Shown: positions 35,966 to 48,367, counted from the stretch's first letter. The stretch is 64,000 nucleotides of DNA from Sordaria brevicollis (GCA_033439795.1 JAUTDP010000001.1:868001-932000), one strand, 5' to 3'. The notes: generated from the sequence alone by a model not told the origin. Numbers and translations: made by a program.

Positions 35966-37092
35966 TTTTGGTGGTTGGGTTCTGGGATGAGAAGGTGTGG
36001 TTAGCTTGATGGGGGAAGATTGGATGTTACCTTGGTTTTTTGTAGGATGTTGTTCTTTTTGGGTAGCGGGTGATGACGGTGTCTCGAAAGATCTGGTTGA
36101 TGCTGGTGAGTGGACTCATTTCGGATAGTGGTGAAGGGATCATTGAGTATTTATGCTCCTGCAATGGCGAAGCCATCGATAGTGACAAGAGACCTGTTCA
36201 GTATATTGAGATGGAACAAAACTGTTGTGTCCGGGTCAGAGGAAAGCGCTCCCGATGAGAGTTGATTCATGAAGGACATTGTTCGGAGATTGAATGATTC
36301 TCCCCCGAACGGGTGAGATGCTTCTTTGCAAGAGGCATTGATCATGGTTGTGGTCCAGAACAGATGTGAACAATGACGCGGTGCCGGGGAGAAACAGCAT
36401 ATTGCCGGTAAGGCTTTGTTTGGAGAACTTCTGTTGAGAAACCACGGGATAAAAGAACAGCAGAGAAGACCCGGTGTGAAGAGACATAAAGAGATTATTC
36501 GGAGAGTCAGTCTTTGTTCGGGGCTCTGTCGTGAACACCGCGAACACAGAGCAAAGATGATGGTGGTCGACAGAGGGCGAATTCTGGTGTGTCTGGCGCA
36601 TACTGATACTGGACCGCAATTGACTGGGCCATCTTCGGCTGCAGGGATATTCGTCGGGAAGTTTACGAGACGAACGGCATATCTTCAAATGCGACTCAGT
36701 TCAACAGACAATCGACTGCCGTGCAAGACGAAAGTTGACGATGAGAGTTCAAGATCCAATCCAGCGACGACTTGCACAATGACAGATGAACAAGGGACCA
36801 TTCCCCAAAGCCCCACTAATTCCCTTCTCCCGTTAGCCGTACCTCACAATGTGGAGTCACCTCCCCCACACCGCCTGCCTTAACCGACCAAGCGAACGCA
36901 CAGACCATTCCATTTTTCCTGCAGTTTCTTTTCCATCGTCGGCGCGCGGTCGGTTGCAACGGTCGAAAATTATCAAGAAGATCGAATCTGTTCAATCCTC
37001 ACCCGACGACGACCTCCCTCATCCCACATCACCCCTCTTTCTTTCCACCACCGAATCCCGACTCGTCACCCCCGACAACAAAACCGCCCAAC
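35966..37092. promoter_or_regulatory. Divergent promoter region between the Cys-rich gene and NOP10
   Basis: No further coding frame is supported. The last 150 bp before 37093 are C-rich and probably the NOP10 leader. Confidence 0.5.
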
Positions 37093-37418
37093 ATGCATCT
37101 CATGTACGTCCCCGCCAAGAACGCCGACGGCAAGCCGCTCGCGCGCCAGTACACCCTCAAGAAGGTTCTCGACGGCCAGGTCACCAAGAGCGCCCACCCC
37201 GCTCGCTTCTCCCCCGATGACAAGTGGTCGCGTCACCGCATCACCCTCCGCAGACGTTTTGCGGTTCTTCTTGCTCAGAGTAAGTGTCCCCAGGTATCCA
37301 ATGCAAGTCGCGGTTGGAAGGGCGCAGGTCTGGTTATGGATGTTGCCCTTGCAACGAAAGATGGATGGATCTGAGCAGTGGCTGACAATGTTTGGTGCGA
37401 ACAGAGGCCCTTAACTAG
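37093..37418 (+). CDS. nop10: NOP10, H/ACA ribonucleoprotein subunit
   Basis: NOP10 is a core protein of H/ACA snoRNPs that direct pseudouridylation of rRNA and processing of pre-rRNA in the nucleolus, binding next to the Cbf5/dyskerin catalytic subunit. Exon 1 is 37093-37279; exon 2 is only 14 nt (37405-37418), joined over a 125-nt intron (GTAAGT...ACAG) to give 66 residues ending AQKALN. The family blocks are plain: MHLMYVP at the start, RQYTLKKV, and [19 protein letters not shown], which contacts the pseudouridine synthase and RNA. There is a small insertion ([10 protein letters not shown]) compared with yeast NOP10 of 58 residues. Reading through the intron adds unrelated residues and a late stop, so the tiny last exon is preferred. 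Confidence 0.93.
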
Positions 37419-38833
37419 ATTGCCATGAGTGATCGTGGTCAGCGGGATCTAGAGACCAGAGAAAAGACATGATTTGACGCCAATACTGTCAACCGCCATC
37501 GTCAATTGTTGCGCCCGGCGCCCGAAAAGTCACTGTCAACACGCCCAACACTGTCACGGACAAAGAAAAAGGTCGACCACGAAGTCATGAACAACCTGGA
37601 CTGCCGCCACGGAGATCACCCACTGCCTCTTTCAAGCATCGCCGTTCCGAGAACGGGGCCTCCTTTGACCAGTAAAAACAAGACATCCTCGAGGCCGAAC
37701 ATCAGGACCGTTCACAATCGAATGGTCAAAATGGCAATTGGGAGACGAGAACTGAATACCATCAACTCGATCGACAACGTATCGCAAATTTCCCGCGCTA
37801 GCTAGAATAGCAGCATCCTCCATTCTTGTGGATGGTCTCGTTTCTACTGGCATCAGGCATTGGGTCGTACCGTTGGATCTCGGATCGCACCGATCATTGA
37901 CAGGCGGCTCTTGTCTATTCAAGGCAACTTGGCGTGTCCACAGTGGAAGTGGCATTCCACGACTAGGGGCAAGGGCCTTTTGACGGATAAATGGCAGCGA
38001 TGACAAATGGCAAGTAGCAGCGGCGTTGGCAAACCGTCTTGCTCTGGTCTTTGGATCCCGGATATTGCATTTTTTATCGTTTTTCTTTCTGTCGGTTTCA
38101 AAAACGAGGAGACCAGTTGGGCAAAGCTTGTGTCTCCCTCTGTGTGTCATGGCGTTTATCGGATTTGTTTGGGGTGTTGGACTCCTGGCGTCTTTTGCCT
38201 TTTTTGAAGAAGAGCATCTAGATGAGCATTAGTGTGGAATGTGTGGGAAATGGAAAAAAGAATACCAGCGACTTTCTCGATGACATCGGACCGCCTTCCT
38301 CTAGTTATCCCACGCCATGGGTGAACGTGACCGGTTGTACTTGCGATCTCGTGAACTACTTCCCTCGGTTTCCTCACTCCAGCCCTGCGTAAATGTCCTG
38401 CCCATGTCCATCCGGCAGCAGCCCAAGTTCAGTCTGCTACTTGATCTTCTGGCTGGTATTTGGCCGTCAAGCAACCTTGGATCTCCCAAAAGCACACCCG
38501 TTCAAGAACACAGGAAGAAAGCACTTACAGCCACATCGCTTGCGGGAGTAAGACACAGCGATGTTCACAGGTTCGAGCGCAGTGAATTTTCGCCTTTTAG
38601 CCTACATCTGTCACCATAGCTTAACATAAGACACCATCAAAAGCGGTTTCTCCAAGCGTGAACTTGAACGTATTATCTTTTTGCACGAAGACCTAACGCC
38701 GCTACGCCGTTGACAATGATGAACTACCAACAAAAAGCAAACCAGCCCTTTACCCTTTCCCTTTTACCATCACTTCCTTTCTCCTTCACTCAACCTCCAC
38801 ACAGTTCCCAAGTGCCCCTTTAAGACACAACAT
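37419..38833. other. Convergent intergenic region between NOP10 and NOB1
   Basis: Only short frames without domains; no RNA gene is seen. A snoRNA could be hidden here but I cannot support one. Confidence 0.45.
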
Positions 38834-40228
38834 CTACCTCCTCTTCTTAGCATTAACATTCCTCCCCGCCCCCACCTTAATCCTCGCATTCCCCGTCCCG
38901 CCACTCCTCTGCCCCGTCAAGATCCCCGGCAAATAATCATCATCCATCAAATCCCTATACCGCGTCCTCTTCTCCTCCTCCGTCTTTCTCACATACTCCT
39001 TCTGATCCTCCGCCAAAATCAGCTCCTTCCCCCACCCCCCCTTTCCACCGCCCTTCACATTCTGATTTTTCCCGCTCGCAGTCCCGTGCGTCGGCTTGGG
39101 AATGCTGTACACATTCCCGCGGTTGTTAAACTGAAAGTTCTTTTTCAGGTGGAGGGTGAAGTTGCCCGAGGCGTCGGTCGTGCAGCTGACGCGGGTCAGG
39201 GTGGGTTGGCCGCACGAGGGGCAGAATTGTTTGGTCACGTCTTTGCAGACTTTCCAGCATCCGTGGCACCGGAGGACCCAAGTCTTTAAAACGGTGATGC
39301 GGGCGAAGGAGGAGTCGAGGAGGTTGAGGTTGATGCGGAGGGAGACGTTGCGCATGGCCATGTCGGAGGTTATGAGGGCGGCTTGGAGGGTTTGTTGGAC
39401 GGGGAGGGGGGTGGTGGGGGTTGATGAGCGGGCTTGGATTTTGCGGATGTTTGAGGGGGCTGTGGGAAATGGGTTAGTATGGGGGGGATGGAAGGGGGAG
39501 GGGGGGAAAGGGGGGAGGGAGGGAAAGGACGTACTGATCCATTCGCCATCGTCGTCGGAGGCTTCACCATCGTGGTCCTCTTCTTCGTCCTCCTCTTCTT
39601 CAGTGGGAGCGGGCGTGGTCTCCTGCTCTTGGTTGTTGTTGATATCCAACTTTTCAAGCTGTTCCTCCACCTGCTTCACCTCTTCGGTCTTGCTCTTCTC
39701 CCCAGCACCCGCACCCTCACCCTCCTTACCAGGCGGCGCACCATTAACCTGCTTCTGCCCGGGCTCCCTCCTCAATCTCCAATCACCACCGTTCCTCTCG
39801 CACTCCAAATCATACGTCAAAGCGATCAGGTGGATGTCGGGCTTGGACAGGACCATCAGGTCGCCGGTGCGGCGGGCAAAGTCGGTGACGAACTTGATGG
39901 ATTCCGGCCGCGGGGTGCGGAACTTGAGGAAGGGCATGAGCGTCGTCTGGAGCCGGAGGCGGGTGGCTTCATCGCGGATTTCCGAGACCACGGAGGGGAT
40001 GGTGTAGAGTTCCTCGGCTTGGGAGAGGAGGGTCGAGACGCTGGGGTCGTTTTTGATGATGACGTTGGCGTCGATGACGAGGGAGTGGACGGGCTTGGTG
40101 GTGGTGGTGGTGGTGGTTGTCGAGGTGGTGGCAGTAGCCGGTGCTGTGGTGGTGGTGGTGGTGGTGGTGGTGGGGGCGGGGTCCTGCTGCTGGACTTGCG
40201 CCGTGGGTTTGGCGACGGGAGCATCCAT
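38834..40228 (-). CDS. nob1: NOB1, endonuclease that matures the 3' end of 18S rRNA
   Basis: NOB1 cleaves 20S pre-rRNA at site D in cytoplasmic pre-40S particles. Exon 1 is 39535-40228 and exon 2 is 38834-39459, with a 75-nt intron (GTACGT...CCACAG, branch CATACTAAC), giving 439 residues. The intron reads through without a stop, but splicing restores the conserved WITPSNI block. The N terminus has threonine runs encoded by ACC repeats (residues 20-44). The PIN nuclease domain starts at HSLVIDANVIIKND (Asp53 is a predicted metal ligand) and continues through VSEIRDEATR and KPDIHLIALTYDLE. A long acidic, disordered insert (about 160-230) precedes the zinc ribbon at 296-315 (CHGC-x12-CPSC). The C-terminal tail is basic and ends NAKKRR. 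Domain order and the zinc ribbon distinguish NOB1 from other PIN nucleases. Confidence 0.93.
   Translation of the reverse strand: MDAPVAKPTAQVQQQDPAPTTTTTTTTTAPATATTSTTTTTTTTKPVHSLVIDANVIIKNDPSVSTLLSQAEELYTIPSVVSEIRDEATRLRLQTTLMPFLKFRTPRPESIKFVTDFARRTGDLMVLSKPDIHLIALTYDLECERNGGDWRLRREPGQKQVNGAPPGKEGEGAGAGEKSKTEEVKQVEEQLEKLDINNNQEQETTPAPTEEEEDEEEDHDGEASDDDGEWISTSFPSLPPFPPSPFHPPHTNPFPTAPSNIRKIQARSSTPTTPLPVQQTLQAALITSDMAMRNVSLRINLNLLDSSFARITVLKTWVLRCHGCWKVCKDVTKQFCPSCGQPTLTRVSCTTDASGNFTLHLKKNFQFNNRGNVYSIPKPTHGTASGKNQNVKGGGKGGWGKELILAEDQKEYVRKTEEEKRTRYRDLMDDDYLPGILTGQRSGGTGNARIKVGAGRNVNAKKRR
40080..40175. repeat. GTG/ACC microsatellites encoding threonine runs in NOB1
   Basis: Two GTG-rich arrays on + strand (about 40098-40117 and 40145-40171) correspond to poly-Thr in the N-terminal extension of the minus-strand protein, directly before the PIN domain. 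Confidence 0.8.
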
Positions 40229-42362
40229 ATTGGCGGTGTTGAAAGTGTGGTTGACGATGTGCCAAATGGAAGGACAAGTTCTGTTTGTCAGTTGGATGGG
40301 GTGATATGGATGCGGATGCGATAAGCTGCCAGTATCACTGGTGGTCTGTTGACGGAGGTTGAATGCGGTCGCCCAAAATTCGGGCGGAATCTGGTGGCAG
40401 AATTTTCTCTGCTATCGATTGTCGAATGTCGACGTGAACAGTGGGGTCCAAGGGTGTTCGTCTGGTTCTGGAATGCCGTTGTGATTGGGCAGATTTAAGG
40501 TCCCCTCCCCACTTTGTGGGCTTGGCATCTAAACTGCTCTGGGTGTTATCCCGATTTACGTAAACTTACAGCGAGCTTCAGTGAGCTTCACAGTGGCTTC
40601 ACCCGCTTCACCTGCTTCACCTTTGCACATTTCCCAATTTCAACATGGTGTCATGCTCTCATTCTTCATCCAAGCGACACCTCGGTTATCACCGTTCTGC
40701 TCATCATCCAGGTCCCTGAGAGTGCCATTGAGCTCTCAAGCGAGGTGGTCATTATACCGTCGACTATAGTCTGAGGTGACGGGCTCCTTGACCTTCACCT
40801 TCCCCTTCCGACTTTTTCCAAGCCGTCTTGGGTGTTTCGCGTGCAGAAGCGACCAAACTCTTATATACCCGGCACTTATCCAAGCCTACCCTTTACTTTA
40901 CTCAAAACCGACACTCGGCCACCCCGCCGTCACATTCATCTCATATATTCCATTACATATTATGCCTCCTGCCCAATTCTCTCGCACCGCTTCATCAATC
41001 TCAAATTCTCTCTCATTCACTCTCTCATCGTGTTGTGCCTGCTCCTGCTCGCTTCCCTCGATCCCTGCCTCAACCCAAGCGAGCTGACATGTTGACACTA
41101 TCATCGAAACAGGAAAAGCCTCGCCCGGGCCGAACGAGATATCGAAAGTTGTGACATTTGGAACTAGCAAGGGCATGACGAGCTGTCTTCCACTTTGCAT
41201 GCTCACATTTTGAAGAGCCTCTTTTCTTTGCTCTGGGGAACTTTCGTCTCCGGACCTTCAATGACAATTCTTTCCTTTTGATGGTCTGGACTTTCTTCAC
41301 CTACAAAAGGTGAGACTATATCCGAACCCTTGACCGGCTCGGAGTTACACCCAAGCAACACACCAATCACCGGACGAGGTGTCAATACCGACTTGGCAGA
41401 TATCCGTGCACTACATATGTATGTACAATATCACACCTTTCCCCCGATATGTATTCGGTTAACAGCTCGCCCTTTTTCCCCGTGATCTCTCAACAACCAG
41501 GTTCCTCTCATACTGTATTCTTCAATACCAAGCCAGTCAGGGGTTCCTGAGCCTCTTTCCCCTCGACAGTCACAGTCGACACACCGGTTACGAGTTTGGT
41601 TCATGATCCCGTCTCCAAGTGTCAGTGCGCAGACAAAAGGGCCCTGAATACATGAATGTAACCCCGAATGCTCGTCATCGAATGATGTTCCCCCTCGACC
41701 TGCTTGGATCGCTTCGACCCTAGAATATTCTTGGCTAGAGTATGGTGTCTTGGTGTCTTGGTCTTGCCTTGGTTTCTTCCTCCCACATGCGGCACCTAAG
41801 CGATCGTCGGCTGCACTAAGAAGCAAAGGGAAAAGTCCGGGCTCCGTACACGGGCCTAACGGCCTCCCCCCCCTTCCCCGGTTGTTCGCAATGACATCCA
41901 TCTTTCGCTTGTGTCCTCCTTCAGCTATACCTAACCACTTCCGATTATCATGACTGTGTCGGCCCGGGGTGAATGGCCTCGCTTGTTTGTTGGGCCAAGG
42001 CGGCTAGAACAGAGTTACCTACTTTAGTCTTGCATTGTCTGTGCGTATGTTGCGGGTGGCTATGAAGTTCCCTTCGTTTAAGCTTTTGTATGTGGTGAAG
42101 GTTTGGTCAGTTTATATACATATCCAAGTTCCCGGATCCCATCAACCCCCAACCGTCAGATCAATGGAGAACTCTCTGTCGATCACTCGTCGTTGTCGTT
42201 GTCGTTCGTCGTGTGTGTGTCCGCCGTCGCCTCTCCCCACAAGGCTGCAGAGACCTCCTACACAGGGTCCAGCTTCGTGATTCCGTTCCTTTTGGGCTGG
42301 CCTCATCGTCATCGTCGTCGTCTTTGTCTTCAACAACTGTTTACAGAAACACACAAAAAGTC
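40229..42362. other. Divergent intergenic region between NOB1 and the PTH11-like gene
   Basis: Promoters of both neighbours. A short GCTTCACC-type repeat lies at about 40571-40625. No convincing coding frame. Confidence 0.45.
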
Positions 42363-44598
42363 ATGGATCTACCGCCGCCTCCGCCTGAGGATATACGACG
42401 ACAAAATGGCCTCATCATTTCTTCCGCCGTCATGATAGCCGTGGCCAGTTAGTGACACCCTCACCTCACCTTCGTCCTTTTTCTGTCGTCGTTCAATGGT
42501 CCTGACTGCCCTGGTTCAGTGCTATTCGTCCTCCTCCGATGCGTCAGCAGATTTATCCTCATCCGAAATCCGGGCCTAGATGACTACTTTATTGTTGCCG
42601 CCATGGTGAGTTGCCCTCCCCTCATTCTCTCTGAGGAACGTGTTGATACTGACTGACTGACTGACGATGACAGGCCCTCACCCTCGGCTACCTAATCAAC
42701 CTCGTCATCCTCACCCACAACGGCATCGGCATGCCCATCTCGACGCTCACTCTCGAGAACATGGTCAACTTTCTCAAGATCACGCTTGCGATTCAGGTCA
42801 TGTACTACGCCAACGTGTTTTGTATTAAGGTGTCGATTTTGTTTACGTATCTTCGGTTTGGTGAGTTACCTTTTTCTATAGAATTGATGATGAGTTTACT
42901 GACAATGAACAGCTGTCACGAAAACCTTCCGCAACCTTTGCTACGGAACCATCATCTTGCATGTTGTCTTTCTGATCGTTTGCATCATTGTCACCCTGGC
43001 ACAATGTCAGCCGCTGCACAAGATGTGGGATTTTACGAATTCTGTGGATGGGCAGTGTATTAATACTACGGCGTTTTTTTACTGTGAGTATTTCACCACC
43101 ACTCCCTTTATTGCCTTTCGCTTCTTCTCTCTTTCCCTTTTGTCCTTCACTCCCCTTCCCTCTTTATCCTCGTTCCACCCTCTTTCTACCCTCTTTCCAC
43201 TCTTTCCACTCTTTCCGCCCTTCTACCCCTATTCCCACTTCCCACTTCCCACTTCCCCCTTCCCCCTTCCCCCTTCCCTAGAGGTACTCTACCCTCCATA
43301 TCCTCTCCCACAATCCATATCATCCACAATACCACCACCCCAGGTTCCCTCACTAACAAAAGAATTGCACAGTCACATCAGCCTTCAACATCCTAACAGA
43401 CCTCTTCATCCTCCTCCTCCCCATCACCACCCTCCAATCCATCAACCGTCCCACGCGCGAGAAGATCGCCTTATTCATCATCTTCGGCGTCGGCACCTTT
43501 GCCGCCGTCGCCTCCATCGTCCGCTTACATACCATCTACATCTACACCCTCGCCGAAGACCCGTTCCACGAGGGCATCAAGGTGAATCTGTGGAGCGTGA
43601 TAGAGGTCACGATTGCGATTGCTTGTGCTAGTGTGAGCGCGTTGAAACCGATTTTTAGTGGGAGGCAGAGGATGTTGACTAGGGGGGCGAGGAGTGGTGG
43701 TGGTGGTGGTGGTGGGGGGTATAAAGGGTATGGGGGGTATGGGAAGGGGACGTATGGGACGGGGAGTGGGACGGGGACGGGTAGTGGGATGGGGAGTAGG
43801 AGTGTTGGTGGTGGTGGGAGGTTTGGTACTAAGAAAAAGGGGAGTGTGTCGGGGTTGGGGTCGACGGAGTTCGGGGGTAGTGAGGATGGTCTTCATGGAT
43901 ATGGAGGGGAGGAACATGAAGAGGCGGAGTTGCAAAAGATGGAGTCGAGGGAGGAGAGGTTGAGTGAGGTTGATCTTGGTGGTGATCATCACCGGGCTGG
44001 ACTCGCTGGAGGGAAGGGGAGGGAAGGGGAGTTTACGCAGGGGCATGAGGGGTATAGGAGGTGGGTGTCGTCGTCGTCGCATGGACAGGATGGGGAGCAG
44101 CATTGCCAGCATGGGCGCCAACCTTCCAACCCCAACACCGGAAACCAAATCCAACGCCCCAAACCAGCAGCCACCGCGGTATCAATCAACCAAACCCGCG
44201 CCCTTTCTCCTCCCCCTCCGCAGGGCCAGCTCTCACCTAGAGGTAACTACATGCCCGGACAACAACAACAACCCACCCCATACAACGGGCACGGGCACGA
44301 AGCAAAGGCTACCAGTGGTGGTGGTGGTAACCAGCCCGGGAGATGGGTAGAAGTAGAAACCGCCGACACCAGGACTGTATTCACCCAAGGTGGGGAGGTC
44401 AAGATCACACCGCTTTATAGACCTGGTCCTGGGGGCGGGAGCAGGACTAGGGGGTTGTCGGAGGGTGGTCAAGGAGGGCAGGGACAGATTTGGGCTGGGC
44501 AGGAGATTAGGCAGGAAGTTACGACTACGAGGCAGGGACAGGGAATGAACAGGAGGAATAGTAGTAGTGATGAGAGTATGTTTGTTTTGCAGAAGTAA
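42363..44598 (+). CDS. PTH11-like seven-transmembrane protein (fungal rhodopsin-like integral membrane domain)
   Basis: Five exons (42363-42447, 42520-42605, 42674-42860, 42913-43083, 43373-44598) join in frame to 584 residues. The first about 280 residues hold seven hydrophobic segments of the fungal integral-membrane/PTH11-like domain. Landmarks are LLRCVSRFILIRNPGLDDYF (helix 2 and the conserved LDD), YYANVFCIKVSILFTYLRF, the extracellular Cys pair in TLAQCQPLHKMWD and GQCINTTAFFY, SAFNILTDLFILLLPITTL, and the SVIEVTIAIACASVSALKP end of the core. A 300-residue cytosolic tail follows, rich in Gly, Gln and Ser with charged patches. PTH11 relatives are candidate G-protein-coupled receptors or surface sensors; there is no CFEM domain here. 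The last intron (289 nt) carries a long C/T tract. All splice sites fit GT..AG with matching phases. Ligand and signalling are unknown. Confidence 0.85.
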
Positions 44599-47500
44599 AT
44601 GTTGTTGGGGTATTAATGGGGGGATTAATGGGATACATGTTTTATTTTACAGCCCTTGGGGCTTGCAAATCGTGCCCGTGAAGATAAAGACTCCTGGAAC
44701 TTGCGGCGTCCTTCACTTAAGATTCAGTTGAATCAAATCAGAAGCACTTTCTCTATGCCGGCAGTGCACATGCCCTCGTCGGCCTTCAACATACAAACCT
44801 CGGTTCTCCGCGGTATGGTCTGTAACCCCCGGCTTTACCATCTCTTCGCCGCTGGCTTTTTGCAACTTCATCTCTTGGCTAACCGCCCCGTGTGCCTATC
44901 AGGACTCGTAGGTTGACGCCAACGACACAATAGTCCAAGGGAACGACGGTTACCCACCCATCTCATGCATGTGCTCCGCGGAGGTCCTGGAATCTGTACC
45001 TGCAGGAAGGCCTTGCTGCTGATAAAACTCTGCTATGCAGATCAAAGAATCTCGTGCGCGAGCGGCGTTCAGCGGGAGCTATTGCGACTGTGTCATGGGC
45101 GAAGAATCTCTCTTCGTTGGAGCGGTCTGTCAATTCCAAGTTGCGAGACCTCAGCACCGGCACGCTCTAGGTCCGGAGCGGCCATCGCTTGGATCAGGAA
45201 GTTGGGTTTGAGCTCTTCACCACCAACCAGGACCAGGTACCTAGGTTAAAGGACTCACTCGTCCTTCCATCCCGTTTAGGTTGTTCCGAGTGGTGGCTGG
45301 AAGGTTAAGTTGCCGAAGTTGATCATGTTGTCTTCCATGCCCTTACCAGGTGGTGGATGGCTTCTCGGTCAGGACAAACAGCTGCGCGGTGCATATGATA
45401 TGGAAGTCTCGAACGTTTTGAAGACTGCTCGGGTGGCGTGGGATGGAATGAGGCACGAAGTCTGGGCCTTGATGGCCCTTGAGGTCTGTTTGGCTCGTGT
45501 CTGTGGCCACCGCCGCTACAAAACTCTTGCCAACGAAACCAGGCCCGCAATCGCGTTGCAAAACCTTTTGCCCGCCCGGCCTTGCGGTTGAAACAGCCCA
45601 AGCAAGCCGCCTGGAGCGGAGAGAGGCCGCCCGCAGCCGCCACTACAACGAGACAACGACACGATTGTCCTCGTCCGCCGGTTCGTCCCCAAACCTAACC
45701 CTCTGGAGAACCACGGTCCGGTATCCTCTCGGTTTCATCATCGTCTTTAGCTCCCCAAGATTCCAAGAATTTGAAGGGCAACCACTTCTACCGCTAGGAC
45801 CAGCGGTTCCTCCCAAGTTCCAAACCCATCCGTCTCTAGACACATCAATATCAGCCAAAGACAAACGGCATATAGTTCGATATGAGACGAAACTCAACAT
45901 GCCTCAATCAGCCGCAAGGAGAAAGGTAAGGCCAAAGCCCCTACAGGGGATAGATCACCTCTCTCCTAACTATGTCAGTTTTCCTGACATTGATCATCAA
46001 GTCCCATCTCCCCACCTGCCGGTGCGGAAGACCGCCTCCAGCTTTGGTGAGCCAGCTTCCCACTTTCTGCCAGGCTTATACCGCGTCTTGCTCTACCTAC
46101 CCCGGGCCCAAGTAAGGTAGTCCCATCTGGGATATGACCTCTCAGGCACGGTGACAGACATGCACACCTAGTGCGTACATTAGATATATCGCGTTCATGC
46201 CCGCTCTTGTCATGACCTGCATCCCTGAAAAGCACAAGCACTTCCAGCTTACTAGGTCCCATGAGCCTTTTGCCTCATCACAAGGACGTGCTGTGCGCCT
46301 TGGCTCCTGGGCTCTTGGGGATGTTATCCGCCTCCTACCTAGCGGGTACCTAGGTGCAGCTACCATACCCGACCTGGTCGAGTTTCTTGTTGACATGGGG
46401 GTCTGCGTGGTTGTTCAGGCCCAGGGGCATGTTTGACAACCCGGTTGGACCATACGGCCTTTGGTGCCCGTATTTAAATTCCAGTCCTTCGGCATGAGTT
46501 CGACGGAGGCCGCAACCAAATTGACGACATGCACCTTCTCGCGTGACGACTCCATCAACGGCAAATCCTTCCGAGCCTACGCAACAGCTCGCATGAGATA
46601 CGCCAAAGCCCTCGGCATGACCTCTGATGAGCAGCTCAAGACTCAGGTGTTCGTCGGAATGTAACCCGGTTTACAGCAGATCTGCCCCCAGCCAGCCGAC
46701 TCCCGCAAGCTTCACGAATGGATCAACGCCGTCGAGTTGATGGCCAAGACACACACCGACCTGTTGAACTACAAGCCCTGTACGACCACACCCGACACAT
46801 CTCCCGCGTCAACCCGGATCATGACGTGGTGGCTTCGATAGAGGTATAACCGGGGAGGTCATGTTGTACAGGCGTACTCCTGTGAGGCTATATCACATCA
46901 GTTTCGGGAAAAGCCAGGCGGAAGCTCCCGTGTATAGAGGTAGGTATCTTGCTCTTATGCCCCGGAACCTTTATGTTTCATGGTGGTTGGTTTTGAGGTT
47001 CCATCACTTCTTCTGGTGTTTGGTTTCGAGGTCCTAATACCTCCCGACTTCTTGTTGGATGCGCTTTTCTTGGTCGGCGGCTGCCAGGATGCGCCAGCGC
47101 ACCGGGTAGGTATTGCTCTTTGAGAGCATGGTATGCTGCTCGAAGCTTCTTCCTCAAGGCTTGATGTCTTTTCTTGGAGGACTCTTTACTGCTGGATGGG
47201 ACGAGGAGTATCACTGGAAGAGGTATAAATCTCGTCTCGTTAGGTATTCACCACACCGATGTAGCAGTGACCGCTTCAACCACTCCCCTGACCCTAATAG
47301 GGACCAACTTGGCCACGATTGTGGAAGTCCGAACTAGCCCTCCAGAAAATGGATGCCCAACAAGACATCTAGTTCCCCTAGTACAGTCTGTCAGAACTGT
47401 ACGCTACCATTGTCGCACCTGGTTTTAGCTGAGTAGCAAGTCGATCTCCCCAACCACCGAACGCCGCCATAGCCGCGCCCAAGTGGTTGTGCCAGCCATA

Positions 47501-48241
47501 GAGATATATTAGGCCGGCCATATTGCTTCGGTTCCCATCCGCGCCAAACCATTGGTACCTACTCTAACCTCCAAGAGTTATGTGCAATAAGAGCTGCTTA
47601 TTTTCTCCGTACCTCTAGTCTCCTCAGCCAAGGCAAATCCTTTCACGTCACTCCATGTATAAATCGCCTGGTCGATCGTTGGCAAGTCTCGGTCGGTGTG
47701 GAAGGGTCGAGGATGTTCTGGCGTATCGGTATCGCAGGCCAACGGGATAGATGGGAGCGGGAGGGTTGGAAGCTCTGGAGGACCTGGAGAGGTAGGAATT
47801 AGCCATTACGCTGGGAAAGCTGGACGTGGATGAGTTGTGGAAGGTATACCTTACCTGCCTACCTGCACCTGCGTCTTTGGAAGAAATGCCCGACCTTTGT
47901 CTCCCAACGCGCACAAGTGTTTTGGCGACATGTCGGAATCTCCAACCCGCATACCTAGGTTAGCATGCAACCAGAGAGTAGGGCCCACAGGAGGAAGAAA
48001 AATGTCATAACACATGGGAGACGCAGGAGGGAGTACATAAGTCACGTTGCGAGAGAGACGGCATGTGCATGTGCATGAATGTATTTCTACCTGCACGACC
48101 AATCCACACGATATTACAGGGGCATCATCCTCCCTCCCGAGCGCGCACAGCGCCTGAAGACACAGAATCCGGACAGAAGTTGAAGAGATAGTGTACGAGG
48201 ACTCCGACAGCAGATACCAGAACAACCAAGACCACCTGCAA
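44599..48241. other. Gene-poor region between the PTH11-like gene and the tandem repeat
   Basis: About 3.6 kb with many short frames but no intact gene that I can support. It includes the gag-like relic at 46494-46790. Motifs such as CCTAGGT and GGTACC-like fragments recur but without clear periodicity. Confidence 0.45.
46494..46790 (+). pseudogene. Broken gag-like coding fragment
   Basis: From an ATG at 46494 one frame reads a plausible helical, charged protein (FRAYATARMRYAKALGMTSD then QLKTQVFVGM), stops at TAA (46662), and continues in the same frame as PGLQQICPQPADSRKLHEWI and beyond to about 46790. A CAA-to-TAA change, a RIP-type transition, would explain the stop. Composition and helix pattern recall retrotransposon Gag capsid regions, but I cannot name a family with confidence. 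No polymerase domain is seen beside it. It may instead be the remains of a host gene. Confidence 0.35.
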
Positions 48242-48367
48242 GATCCCAACCAAGAACAAGACCCCAACCAAGAACAAGACCCCAACCAAGAACAAGACCC
48301 CAACCAAGAACAAGACCCCAACCAAGAACAAGACCCCAACCAAGAACAAGACCCCAACCAAGAACAA
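48242..48367. repeat. 18-bp tandem repeat, 7 copies
   Basis: Seven head-to-tail units of GACCCCAACCAAGAACAA (first unit GAT instead of GAC) with almost no divergence. Because 18 is a multiple of three, several frames stay open; + strand reads (Asp-Pro-Asn-Gln-Glu-Gln)7. No start codon, signal or domain supports a real protein. The array ends 72 bp before the MULE terminal repeat. Confidence 0.95.

Noticed and set aside
45479..46120. 213-codon plus-strand frame in the gene-poor region
   Set aside because: No recognisable domain, unremarkable composition, overlapped by open antisense frames.
48242..48367. CRISPR-like array
   Set aside because: The units are contiguous with no unique spacers and the genome is fungal.
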